Shown here piece by piece: positions 35,386 to 43,965 of a stretch of 64,000 bases of DNA. Position 1 is the stretch's first letter; each line of letters begins with the position of its first letter. The notes below the pieces were generated by a model that made no database searches, had not been told where the DNA came from, and was given only the letters and a program-made list of their open reading frames with translations. Source of the DNA: Natronosalvus halobius (lineage in GTDB: Archaea; Halobacteriota; Halobacteria; Halobacteriales; Natrialbaceae); assembly GCF_024138145.1 (NCBI RefSeq), contig NZ_CP099997.1, forward strand, positions 1,984,001-2,048,000, written 5' to 3'. Position numbers and translations under genes: made by a program.

Positions 35386-36604
35386 CGCGGCCCTCTTCGG
35401 TCTGGACGTCCGCCGCACCTTCTTCGGCCTGGACGTCCGCCGCGCCCGCTTCATTCTCTTCGTCTTCTGTGTCTCGAGCGGCCTCGATCAACTCGGCGGC
35501 GCCGCGTTCGGCCAGGTCGCGGGCGAACTGTCGGGCGGCCTCGGCGTGGCGTTCCACCGGCAGGTCGCGACTGCCGACTACCGACTCCTGGCCGTCCTCG
35601 TCGAACACCTGCACGTTCGCGTGGACGTACTCCCCCTGCAAGACGGCGTAGATGCCCACTGGGGCGATACACCCGCCGCCGAGTTCCGCCAGGATCGACC
35701 GTTCGACGGTCGTCTCGACGCGGGTCCGGGGATGGTCGAGAACCTCGTTGAATTCGCGGGCAGTCTCGCCGTCGACGGCCGTCACCGCGAGCGCCCCCTG
35801 GCCGGGTGCGGGGACGAACGTCTGGGGGGAGAGTCGCTGGTACTCGACGTACTCGTTCAGTCCGCTGCGCTCGAGGCCGGCCTCGGCGAGGACGAGCGCG
35901 TCGTACGCGACGTCGACCTCGCGCTCGAGGGCGCGTTGCTCGAGGTCACTCAGGGTGGCGTACCAGTCGTCGACCGTGGTGATTTCGTCGGCCTCGTCTC
36001 CGTTCTCGGCGTCGTCGTCAGGGTCGTCGTACGACGGCTTGTAACTCCCACCATCGCTACCCGCGTTCCCCTTCCGTTCGCTGTCCGCCTCGCGTCGCTC
36101 CTCGCGCTCGGCCTGAAGCGCGGGCGCCAGCACCTTCTCGAGGCGGGTGTCGACGTTGCCGCGGATCGGTTCGATCTCGAGGTCCGGGCGCTCCGAGAGG
36201 AGCTGGGCCCGTCGGCGCAGGCTCGAGGTCCCCACAACAGCACCATGGGGGAGATCCTCAAGGCTCGTTCCGTCGGGGGTCACCAGCACGTCGCCAGGTC
36301 GGGCGCGTTCCGGCACCGCCGCGGTGACGAGGTCGCCGGGCTGTTCAGTCGGCATGTCCTTCATCGAGTGGACCGCGCCGTCGACGCTCCCCTCCAGGAC
36401 GCGCTCGTCGAGTTCGCGGACGAACGCGCCGGTTTTCCCCAGTCGGTGGATCAACTCGTCTCGTAGCTGGTCGCCCGTGGTTTCGACGGTCTCGAACGCG
36501 ACGTCGTAGCGGCGGTTCTCGAGGGCCTCGCCCACGAGGTCCGCCTGGCGCCGGGCGAGGGTGGAGCCTCGCGTCGCCAGTGTGACCGTCCCCTTGGTTC
36601 GCAT
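35378..36604 (-). CDS. hemC: Hydroxymethylbilane synthase (porphobilinogen deaminase)
   Basis: A 408-residue HemC that condenses four porphobilinogens. The N-terminal LATRGSTLARRQADLVGEAL, VHSMKDMPTEQP, GTSSLRRRAQLL and GNVDTRLEK are the cofactor and substrate Arg/Lys motifs. The dipyrromethane-binding Cys is in LGGGCIAPVG. Two non-standard acidic segments are present: an insertion of ~45 residues (~165-210, DSERKGNAGSDGG onward) before the second domain resumes, and a C-terminal tail with a repeated AADVQAEEG. ATG 36604 gives the usual N-terminus. It is the first gene of the hemC-SUMT-hemD operon. Confidence 0.95.
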   Translation of the reverse strand: MRTKGTVTLATRGSTLARRQADLVGEALENRRYDVAFETVETTGDQLRDELIHRLGKTGAFVRELDERVLEGSVDGAVHSMKDMPTEQPGDLVTAAVPERARPGDVLVTPDGTSLEDLPHGAVVGTSSLRRRAQLLSERPDLEIEPIRGNVDTRLEKVLAPALQAEREERREADSERKGNAGSDGGSYKPSYDDPDDDAENGDEADEITTVDDWYATLSDLEQRALEREVDVAYDALVLAEAGLERSGLNEYVEYQRLSPQTFVPAPGQGALAVTAVDGETAREFNEVLDHPRTRVETTVERSILAELGGGCIAPVGIYAVLQGEYVHANVQVFDEDGQESVVGSRDLPVERHAEAARQFARDLAERGAAELIEAARDTEDEENEAGAADVQAEEGAADVQTEEGRDD

Positions 36605-36703
36605 ATCCATGAGTCCGAGCCTCGAGTATGAAAAGCGCACGCTCTCGAGTTGGGTGACGCAGAAAGGAATGCACTTAAACGAGGAGGTGGTAGGAGTGGG
36701 CGA

Positions 36704-36774
36704 GCGCGGTTGGTCCAGTGGCAGGACATAAGCTTCCCAAGCTTAGAGCCCGGGTTCAATTCCCGGACCGCGCA
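36704..36774 (+). tRNA. tRNA-Gly (CCC anticodon)
   Basis: A 71-nt cloverleaf with acceptor GCGCGGT/ACCGCGC and discriminator A, anticodon stem TAAGC/GCTTA with loop TTCCCAA giving CCC, and T-arm CCGGGTTCAATTCCCGG. No intron. It is followed 165 bp downstream by an HNH endonuclease gene. Confidence 0.95.
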
Positions 36775-36938
36775 CTTCTTAATCAGTCCTTCGGGAAGAA
36801 GGTAGCTACGAGAGTCTCGAGATCGCGTCAGTTTGTTTCGTGAGTTGTTCCGATGATCGTCGGGATGAGATCCATCATCCTGACTGTTGGATCGCTGAAG
36901 AATCAGTTTATTTGTGAAAACGCTCGAAGTGGTTTCAT

Positions 36939-37400
36939 ATGGCGACAGTCTACACGAAGGCTGATTGTATCTCATCGCTCCAGAAAGCGGCTCAGAAGCT
37001 CGAGAAGTCACCCACGCAAGCCGAATATAGAGAACTCAATCTTTCGCCGTGCGTAACCCATATCTGCGATATTGTAGGAGGATGGAATAAAGCGAAGGAG
37101 GCGGCAGGTGTTGAGACGTACGATCAAGTCGGGGAAGCATACGATCACGTCCCGTACCATCCAGACTCAAGCGGCTACGAGCGGTGGGTGCATACATACG
37201 AGGGAGAGCAATCTGAGGTTAGCGTTCATCGTCTTCTCGCGGTATCTGAGTTCGGATTTGACGCAGTAGTGGACAAGCAAATTCATCACAAAAAGCCGAT
37301 TCCATGGCTCAACACTCCCGACAACATCATTGCACTAACCAAACGTCAACACCTTGCGCTGCATATACTCATGGAAGATTTTGAGGTGATGATCGAGTAA
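36939..37400 (+). CDS. HNH endonuclease
   Basis: A 153-residue protein. The N-terminal half contains a homing-endonuclease-associated repeat (DCISSLQKAAQKLEKSPTQA then IVGGWNKAKEAAGV). The C-terminal half is an HNH nuclease core: SVHRLLAVSEFGF, DKQIHHKKPIPWLNTPDNII and ALTKRQHLALH. Such free-standing HNH genes are common next to tRNAs and in proviruses. The TATA box GTTTATTTG (36906-36914) is ~29 nt upstream of ATG 36939. Codon use and lower GC differ from neighbouring nadE and hemC, which suggests acquisition. Confidence 0.87.
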   Translation: MATVYTKADCISSLQKAAQKLEKSPTQAEYRELNLSPCVTHICDIVGGWNKAKEAAGVETYDQVGEAYDHVPYHPDSSGYERWVHTYEGEQSEVSVHRLLAVSEFGFDAVVDKQIHHKKPIPWLNTPDNIIALTKRQHLALHILMEDFEVMIE

Positions 37401-37604
37401 TTCCTGTGCCAATAAGTGCGTAACTAGTCGAGACGGTGGATAATGAATACGACCATAAATAGAGTACTAACTCGAATTCTCAATCCACTCTCGAGAATGG
37501 GCAAACGATGAACGCTTTGCGGTGGGCGTTGCCAAATCGAACGCCCGTCCACTTTTCCCGCTCGAGGCGAGCCTATTAGTCGCTCTCGAGCAAACACACG
37601 CGCG
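37401..37604. other. Intergenic region with nadE promoter
   Basis: About 200 bp. The box CCTATTAG at 37572-37579 is ~29 nt upstream of the nadE ATG and fits a leaderless promoter. No further gene is seen. Confidence 0.5.
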
Positions 37605-38399
37605 ATGATCGATCTTCGATTCTCGGACGCGGAACTCGAGGCGCGACGCGAACATATGGTGCAGTTCGTCCGCGACCAGGTCGAAGCCGCGGGCGTCGAC
37701 GGCGTCGTCCTAGGACTCTCTGGCGGGATCGACAGCACGACCGTCGCCTACCTCGCCGTCGAGGCCCTCGGTGCTGAGCGCGTCCACGGTCTCGTGCTCC
37801 CCGCCCGCGTCAGCAGCGAGGACAACATGAGCGACGCCGAGCGGGTAGCGCGGGACCTCGAGATGAGTTACGACGTGATCGAAGTCGAACCCGTCGTCGA
37901 GGCACTGCTCGCGGCCTACCCCGAAGCCGAGGGTGACCACGTGGCGGTCGGCAACGCCCGCGCTCGCGTCCGGGCGGTGTTCAACTACCTGGTGGCGAAC
38001 CACGACGGGCAACTGGTGCTGGGGACCGGCAACCGCAGCGAGGCCGCCGTGGGCTACTTCACGAAGTACGGCGACGGCGCGGTCGACTGCCACCCGATCG
38101 GCAACCTGTACAAACAGCAGGTTCGCCAACTCGCCCGCGTCCTGGACGTCCCGGAGGACCTGGTGACGAAGACGCCGACGGCCGAGCTCTGGGCCGATCA
38201 GACCGACGAGGACGAACTCGGCATCGACTACGACACCCTCGATGCGATACTCGTGAGCCACGTCGACGGGCCGCTCTCGGTCGCGGCGACGGCTCGGCGT
38301 CTCGAGGTCGATCCTGAAACGGTCGAGATGGTTCGAGGGTTGTACGAGGTCAGCGCGCACAAACGGCAGGTCCCGCCCGCCCCGGAACCCCTCGAGTGA
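37605..38399 (+). CDS. nadE: NH3-dependent NAD+ synthetase
   Basis: A 264-residue NadE that amidates deamido-NAD with ammonia in the final step of NAD synthesis. The ATP pyrophosphatase P-loop is VLGLSGGIDSTTVAYL (~34-50). The deamido-NAD site is LVLGTGNRSEAAVGYFTKYG, and NLYKQQVRQLARVLDVP with TPTAELWADQTDEDELGIDY completes the family. No glutaminase domain is present. The start is supported by the upstream TATA box. Confidence 0.96.
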   Translation: MIDLRFSDAELEARREHMVQFVRDQVEAAGVDGVVLGLSGGIDSTTVAYLAVEALGAERVHGLVLPARVSSEDNMSDAERVARDLEMSYDVIEVEPVVEALLAAYPEAEGDHVAVGNARARVRAVFNYLVANHDGQLVLGTGNRSEAAVGYFTKYGDGAVDCHPIGNLYKQQVRQLARVLDVPEDLVTKTPTAELWADQTDEDELGIDYDTLDAILVSHVDGPLSVAATARRLEVDPETVEMVRGLYEVSAHKRQVPPAPEPLE

Positions 38400-38588
38400 T
38401 CGGCGTTCGCTGGCCACGACAGGTGCCGTTTTCTAACTCGAGCCGCGAGCAATCAGCTATTCGACCGCGAGAATGGTTCTCATCACCGGTCGTGACGGTC
38501 ACTGGACACGTACTATCTCCCCCCTTGTGAGTTAGTGGCACCTGCAGGCCGCACTGGTTTGCAGAAATCCGTGGTTCGCATAGATGGT

Positions 38589-38735
38589 ATGCTCGAACTG
38601 GCACTGCTGTTCTTCGTGATAGCATTGATCGCCGCCGCCCTCGGGGCAGGTGGTGTAGCAGGCCTGAGCATGACCATCGCCAAGTGGCTGGTCCTGATCT
38701 TCCTGGTACTGGCCGTGGCGTCGCTGTTACTGTAG
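38589..38735 (+). CDS. DUF1328 small membrane protein
   Basis: A 48-residue protein with two transmembrane helices: [20 protein letters not shown] and [22 protein letters not shown]1328 (YtjA-like) members are tiny membrane proteins of unknown function, widespread in halophiles. ATG 38589 is the usual start. A GC-rich dyad at 38755-38790 (GGTCGGCCACC with GGTGGTCGGCC) may terminate transcription. Confidence 0.85.
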   Translation: MLELALLFFVIALIAAALGAGGVAGLSMTIAKWLVLIFLVLAVASLLL

Positions 38736-38918
38736 CCCGGGGGCGGTCCCGGGCAGGGGTCGGCCACCAGCGGGGTGGTCGGCCCTCTTCGGCGCAGCAC
38801 GCAGTAATCGCCAGCGACCGCCGTTCTCCGACGAGATAGGTGCTCGGGAGCGCCAGCTCTCTCGAGCGATTCGGACACAGTTACCGACGCTATGGTGGCA
38901 ACCACGAGATCGAGTCCC

Positions 38919-40643
38919 TCAGACGGCGACGACCGCGTTGACGACGTACGTCGTAATCGCGGCGACGATGGCGCCCAGCCAGGACATGAACACGAAGTGG
39001 ACGAGCCCGCTCAGGATGTGCCCCCGGTCGGTGAGCCGAATCATGATGGCAGAGAGCGCGGCGTTGATGAAGATCGTCGTGATCAACAGGTACTCCATCA
39101 CGACGAGGTTGTACTGGCTGGTATTGAGCAAGTCGCCGACGAGTTGTTGATCTAGGTCCATCTCCGCGGTGATGTCCATCATGACCTCGACGATCTCGAG
39201 ACCGATGAAGAACGCGAAGACGCTCGAGGCGGTGATCCCGTAGAGGACCCCGATGAGCGTGGTCGTCGCCTGCTGGCGCTTCTCGCGCACCTTCAGCACC
39301 TGGTTCTGGTTCTTACTGATGACCTGGCCGAGCACCTTCGGATCGCCGCCCATCTGCCGGCCGACGACGTACATGTCGCCGAACTTCTGGATCAGGTACG
39401 ACCCCGTCTCCGCGGCGAACAGCCGCCAGGATCGAACGTCGTCGATCCGCATGTTCAGCCGCTTGTAGAGCGCGTCGACGTTCTTCGTGAGCGAGCCGAA
39501 GTCCTTGTGGCGCAGGCTCTCCAGGACGCTCCCGGTCGAGGTCTGCTTGACGCTCTCGACGGCCCCGAGTGCACGGATGAAACTCGGAAACTCGCTGTCG
39601 CGATTCTTGACCTTCTGTTCCTCCTGTCGCATCCGCCACCCGGGGAGCAACAGCGGCGTCACCGGGATGGCTGCCATGATTGGGAGCGGAATCCGATCCG
39701 GCGCGAGCGGCGTGAATCCGAGGGCGACGGCGACGACGAGGACGGCGAGCAGGAGGCACCCGCCGACGCCGACGACGAGCGCCTGCGGAATACGGACGAG
39801 CGGTCCCTCGCCGTCGGTCTCTTCGATGTACCAGAGCGGGTCGTACGGGGAGATGGTGTGGACGGCGTAGACGAAGCCGGCCTGGACGAAGCCGAACATG
39901 ACGATGGTCCCGGCGATGAGCAAGGTCGGACTCGTTCCAATCAGGATCGGGAGGATGATGGCGAACACGAGCACGAATGCCACCGAGAGCATCATCGACA
40001 GGTACAGCTCTTTCATCACGTCGAGTTTGGTCAGGTCGCCCTCGTACCGGGTGACGAACTGCTGGATGATCGTATCCTGTTCGTCCATCAGGAAGTCGCT
40101 GATCTCCTGGCCACCGCCGACAGTGTACGCCAGGCGCTCGAGGAAGTCCGAGAGCAGGGGGCTCTGGGTCTGTTTCGCCCGGATGCGACAGGCGTCGTCG
40201 AGACTCAGGTTCCAGGTGTCTACGAGGGCGACGAGATGGCCCATCTCCTCGGCGATGGCCTGGTACTCGTCTTCCTCCGCGAGGATCCGGAACACCTCGA
40301 CGCGGTTGACGTTGGTCGTCGAGAGGACGGTGATATGAGTCAGGAAGAGGTGAAAGCGCTGGCGAACTTCCTTGCGCCTGCGATCCTGGGCGATTTTCGG
40401 GTAGATGACTGCGACGACGACGGCGAACAGTCCGAAGACGACGGCGGGAACCGTCACCGTGAGCGAGAAGCCGAGCACGAACGGCACGACGACCGACGCG
40501 ACGAAGATGGCAAACGCCGGGAGAACGACGAGCAGGAGGTACCGCTCGACGGACATCTCCATGGTCTCGTAGGCCGCGTTGATCGAGGCCAGCGCCGAGC
40601 GAGTGGAGAAGTCGGGCGGTTGAGTCTGGGTGTCGGTCGCCAT
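38919..40643 (-). CDS. arlJ: Archaellum assembly membrane platform ArlJ (FlaJ)
   Basis: A 574-residue polytopic membrane protein that anchors the ArlI motor ATPase and forms the archaellum platform. Two GspF-like domains are visible: FHLFLTHITVLSTTNVNRVE with EEMGHLVALVDTWNLSLDDA, and later FPSFIRALGAVESVKQTSTG with DVRSWRLFAAETGSYLIQKF. Hydrophobic segments surround them (~30-80, ~200-320 and ~450-570). It is the last gene of the cluster, 14 bp after arlI. Confidence 0.96.
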   Translation of the reverse strand: MATDTQTQPPDFSTRSALASINAAYETMEMSVERYLLLVVLPAFAIFVASVVVPFVLGFSLTVTVPAVVFGLFAVVVAVIYPKIAQDRRRKEVRQRFHLFLTHITVLSTTNVNRVEVFRILAEEDEYQAIAEEMGHLVALVDTWNLSLDDACRIRAKQTQSPLLSDFLERLAYTVGGGQEISDFLMDEQDTIIQQFVTRYEGDLTKLDVMKELYLSMMLSVAFVLVFAIILPILIGTSPTLLIAGTIVMFGFVQAGFVYAVHTISPYDPLWYIEETDGEGPLVRIPQALVVGVGGCLLLAVLVVAVALGFTPLAPDRIPLPIMAAIPVTPLLLPGWRMRQEEQKVKNRDSEFPSFIRALGAVESVKQTSTGSVLESLRHKDFGSLTKNVDALYKRLNMRIDDVRSWRLFAAETGSYLIQKFGDMYVVGRQMGGDPKVLGQVISKNQNQVLKVREKRQQATTTLIGVLYGITASSVFAFFIGLEIVEVMMDITAEMDLDQQLVGDLLNTSQYNLVVMEYLLITTIFINAALSAIMIRLTDRGHILSGLVHFVFMSWLGAIVAAITTYVVNAVVAV

Positions 40644-40657
40644 AATTTCGGTGATCG

Positions 40658-42337
40658 TTACGCGAACTGCTCGAGCCCGCGAACCTGGATCGGGAGCCCC
40701 TGGACGCCGTCGCGCTGGAAGTCCGTGATGGCCTTGTTGACCTCGGTGTACCCGAGCACGTCGGCGTCGATGAGCTGGCGGATGATCTCCGCGCGACGGT
40801 CGAGTTCGTTGTAGATGTCGCGGGTGTCCTGATAGCCGAGCAGGGTCGCGATCTGTTCTTCGAGGACGTAGGAGTTGTTCCGCCCGGTGAACGTCACGTT
40901 GTCGTCCCTGGGGTCCCAGCTGAAGGCCTCGCGGGTGACGACACCGCCCTCGTAGTCGGAGTAGCCTTCGATCTCCTGGACCGAGGTCACCCGTCGAAGG
41001 ATGTCGTCGCCCTGTTTCACCCGGTTCTGGAACAGCGCGACGTCGCAGTTGTCCATGAACGTCTCCGGGACGTTGATCGGGTTCCCGGTAAATCGCTGAA
41101 TCATCGAGACGATGTCGCTCGCGTGGAACGTCAGGATGACCGGGTGGCCGGTCTGAGCGGCCTGGAACGCCATCTGTCCTTCCGCACCACGAACCTCACC
41201 GACGATGATGTAGTCGGGGCGGGAACGGAGGGCGGCCGCCACGAGATCGAACATGTCGACGTCAGCGTTGCCGTCGCTCGAGCCCTCCCTGGTGAGGAGC
41301 TGCTGCCAGGTACTGTGAGGCGGCACGACCTCGGCGGTGTCCTCCGCGGTGTAGATCTTGGCGTCACGCGGGATGAACGAGAGCATCGCGTTGAGCGTCG
41401 TCGTCTTCCCGGACGCCGTCTCGCCGACGACGAACACCGTCTGCTCGTTCTCCAGACAGAGCCAGAGGTAGGCCGCGAGTTCGGGGCTGAGCGTTCCCCA
41501 CTTCGTGATCTGGAGGATGGTGAGCGGGATCTCCTCGCCCTGCCGGATCGTCAGCGACGGCCCCTGCACGGAGACGTCGTCGGAGTAGATGATGTTGATA
41601 CGCGAGCCGTCGGGCAGGGTCGCGTCGATCACCGGGTCCGAGTCCGAGATGGGGTGGTTCATCCGCTCGCCCATGTTCCGGAGCCACTGCTCGAACTCCT
41701 CGGCGGAGCCGAAGTCGACCGTCGCCTCGACCATCCCGTAGGTGCCGTGATCGATGTAACACTGGTGGGGGCCGATGACGTGGATGTCCTCGTTGGCCGT
41801 GTCGACCATCACCGGTTCCAGGGGGCCGAGGCCCACGATGTCGCGCTGGAGCTGGTAGCGTATTTTGTCGTACTGTGCCTGGGTAAGGCCGATCTTTCCG
41901 CCGCCGAAGGCGCGCAGTCGACCGATCGACTGGCCGGTAATTCCCGAAGTTACCTCGGCGACCTCGCTCAGCAACTCGTCGAGGTGGGCCTCGAACTCCT
42001 CGTTGTCGGTCGGGGCGGGCCGGGTGACGCTCTTGTCGAGGATCCGCTGTCTGATCTGGTTGTACAGCGCCTTGTCGGCCTCGTCCAGGATGGGTTCGAC
42101 GCAGTAGTACGTCTTGTCGATGCCCACGTCACCGTGAACGTGGCAGAAGATTGGCGCCTCCGCTTCGTAGATCACGTTCGGGCGGTGGGACTCCCACTCG
42201 CCCGACGGCTCCTCGATGAGCGTCGGGTACTCGCCGTACTCCTCGTGGAACCACTCGAGGTGCTCGCGGAGGTGAGGATACTCGTTCGCCAGTGCCTCGA
42301 GTTCGTTCGAGAGTCGCGCGGTGCCGAAGTCCGCCAT
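40658..42337 (-). CDS. arlI: Archaellum motor ATPase ArlI (FlaI)
   Basis: A 559-residue type II/IV secretion-like ATPase that powers archaellin assembly and archaellum rotation. Motifs are in order: Walker A VVGETASGKTTTLNA (~298), Asp box YTAEDTAEVVPPH, Walker B YIIVGEVRGAEGQMAF (~365) and His box QTGHPVILTFHASD. A ~150-residue N-terminal domain includes the Cys-containing YYCVEPILDE. The start is 1 nt after the arlH stop. Confidence 0.97.
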   Translation of the reverse strand: MADFGTARLSNELEALANEYPHLREHLEWFHEEYGEYPTLIEEPSGEWESHRPNVIYEAEAPIFCHVHGDVGIDKTYYCVEPILDEADKALYNQIRQRILDKSVTRPAPTDNEEFEAHLDELLSEVAEVTSGITGQSIGRLRAFGGGKIGLTQAQYDKIRYQLQRDIVGLGPLEPVMVDTANEDIHVIGPHQCYIDHGTYGMVEATVDFGSAEEFEQWLRNMGERMNHPISDSDPVIDATLPDGSRINIIYSDDVSVQGPSLTIRQGEEIPLTILQITKWGTLSPELAAYLWLCLENEQTVFVVGETASGKTTTLNAMLSFIPRDAKIYTAEDTAEVVPPHSTWQQLLTREGSSDGNADVDMFDLVAAALRSRPDYIIVGEVRGAEGQMAFQAAQTGHPVILTFHASDIVSMIQRFTGNPINVPETFMDNCDVALFQNRVKQGDDILRRVTSVQEIEGYSDYEGGVVTREAFSWDPRDDNVTFTGRNNSYVLEEQIATLLGYQDTRDIYNELDRRAEIIRQLIDADVLGYTEVNKAITDFQRDGVQGLPIQVRGLEQFA

Positions 42338-42338
42338 C

Positions 42339-43064
42339 TCAGGCCACCGTCCGGCTGACGATCGAGACGCCCCGGCCCTGCTGGACGTTGAACCCGATGG
42401 AGTCGTCGACCGGGCTCTTCATGTTCTGGAAGCGACGCACCCTGATCTGGCGGCGAATCTCCTGGCCGACTGCGGACGTCTCGATGTCGAAGTAGACGTC
42501 CGCGACGTTCCGAAGCGGACGGAGCGCGTCGTCGTCGACGCTCGTCGGATCGACCGTCAACACGACCGTCTTGTCCTGGAGCGTGACCTGCCGGAGGAAC
42601 GTGACCAGTCGCTGGAGGACGTGATCGGTGTCGGCCGGGTCGGCCGCCTCGAAGTTGGGATCGTTTCGCAACAGCGCCGAGAGCGTGTCGACGTAGACCA
42701 CGTCCGCCCGCCAGAGCGTCTCGGCGTCGGCCAGTCGCGCCAGCAACTGGCGCTTCTTCCCCCGCGAGTGGGTGTCGACGTTTGCGTGCAGGAACAGCAT
42801 TTGCTCGCCGAGTAAGTGCTCGACGACGTCGTAGGACAGCGAGTGCATCTGCTGGACGAACTCCCAGGACTCGAGTTCCGTCGAGACGTAGGTGACGTAG
42901 GTCCCCTCCTCGGCCATCCCGTAGGAGAAGCGCTGGGAGAGGGCGCTCTTGCCGGCGCCGTCTTCACCCTCGATGAGCACGACGCTCCCCTCCGGCAGGC
43001 CGCCGCCAATAGCGTTGTCCACGCGGTCCGTCTCCGTCAATCCGAGTGAGTAGTGGTCGGTCAT
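42339..43064 (-). CDS. arlH: Archaellum regulatory ATPase ArlH (FlaH)
   Basis: A 241-residue RecA/KaiC-like protein that binds ATP and stacks on ArlI. Walker A is LIEGEDGAGKSALSQRF (~30), and the Walker B-like strand is ADVVYVDTLSALL (~115). It overlaps arlG by 4 nt, consistent with translational coupling. Confidence 0.96.
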   Translation of the reverse strand: MTDHYSLGLTETDRVDNAIGGGLPEGSVVLIEGEDGAGKSALSQRFSYGMAEEGTYVTYVSTELESWEFVQQMHSLSYDVVEHLLGEQMLFLHANVDTHSRGKKRQLLARLADAETLWRADVVYVDTLSALLRNDPNFEAADPADTDHVLQRLVTFLRQVTLQDKTVVLTVDPTSVDDDALRPLRNVADVYFDIETSAVGQEIRRQIRVRRFQNMKSPVDDSIGFNVQQGRGVSIVSRTVA

Positions 43065-43528
43065 AGGTAGAATTCGAACACCTCCCTGTCACCGCCGACG
43101 TCGACGACGACGCGGTGGTCGCCGGGATCGAGCCCGCCGTCGACGGCGACGACGAGTTCGGCGACCTCGCCGCGTCGCCAGGTCGGGCCGGCGGTGAGCA
43201 CCGACACCTCGAGGCCGTCGCTCTGGATGTAAGTTCCGTCGACGAGGACGTCCAGGTTCGCGCCGTCAGTGGGGAGCGTTCGCTTGCCCGTGTTCTTGAC
43301 GAGGAGCGTGATTCGCTCCTCGCCTTCGGAGTCGTTGTAGACGGCGTTGCTCCCGGCGTCGCTGATGATCTCGATGTCGGTGTCGATTTCTTGCTTGACG
43401 CTACTACTCTGGGTGTCGATCGAGTTGCTGAGTTCGTTGACGTTCGCTACGAGCGTGCCCGCGATTCCCGCCGCGACGAGCATCGCGGCGATGAACAGAA
43501 TCAGAGTCGAGACGGATTCACTGGCCAT
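43061..43528 (-). CDS. arlG: Archaellum stator protein ArlG (FlaG)
   Basis: A 155-residue protein with an N-terminal archaellin-like transmembrane helix (STLILFIAAMLVAAGIAGTL) and a beta-sandwich outer domain including RITLLVKNTGKRTLPTDGAN. ArlG and ArlF form the stator that binds the S-layer. It overlaps arlH by 4 nt and arlF by 11 nt. Confidence 0.94.
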   Translation of the reverse strand: MASESVSTLILFIAAMLVAAGIAGTLVANVNELSNSIDTQSSSVKQEIDTDIEIISDAGSNAVYNDSEGEERITLLVKNTGKRTLPTDGANLDVLVDGTYIQSDGLEVSVLTAGPTWRRGEVAELVVAVDGGLDPGDHRVVVDVGGDREVFEFYL

Positions 43529-43961
43529 CGGTCACCTCCGTGAGGATTCGGGCGAGGCCGTGTTCGGTGACGACCTTGACCCGGTTGGGGTAGTCGGTAA
43601 CGTCCGAGACGATGAACTGGAGTTCCTCGCCGCTGTGGACGCGCTCGCGCGTCGCGTCGTCCTCCACGCTGGTTGCGGCGTCCGGCCGAACGACGCCGTC
43701 GACGAGCAGCGTCGTCTCGGTCGCCGATAACGTCGTCGCCCCTGTGTTCGTCACGTTCACGCGAAGTTCGTTCGCCACATCGTCGTAGGTCGCCTCGAGC
43801 GCAACGTCCGAGTTCCGCAGGTCGAGCGCGCGCTCGTCCCGTTCGTCGATCGCGTCGGCCCGTCGCTCGTGGGCGGTCTCGACGGTCGGGTAGACGATGC
43901 CGACGGCGACGAGGAGCCCGATGAAGAGGATCGCCACGGCCCCGCTGGTGCTGAATCCCAT
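43518..43961 (-). CDS. arlF: Archaellum stator protein ArlF (FlaF)
   Basis: A 147-residue protein. The N-terminal helix FSTSGAVAILFIGLLVAVGI spans the membrane, and the rest is a beta-sandwich with LRVNVTNTGATTLSATETTL that binds S-layer protein in characterised homologues. It overlaps arlG by 11 nt and follows arlCE by 4 nt. Confidence 0.93.
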   Translation of the reverse strand: MGFSTSGAVAILFIGLLVAVGIVYPTVETAHERRADAIDERDERALDLRNSDVALEATYDDVANELRVNVTNTGATTLSATETTLLVDGVVRPDAATSVEDDATRERVHSGEELQFIVSDVTDYPNRVKVVTEHGLARILTEVTDGQ

Positions 43962-43965
43962 CCTG

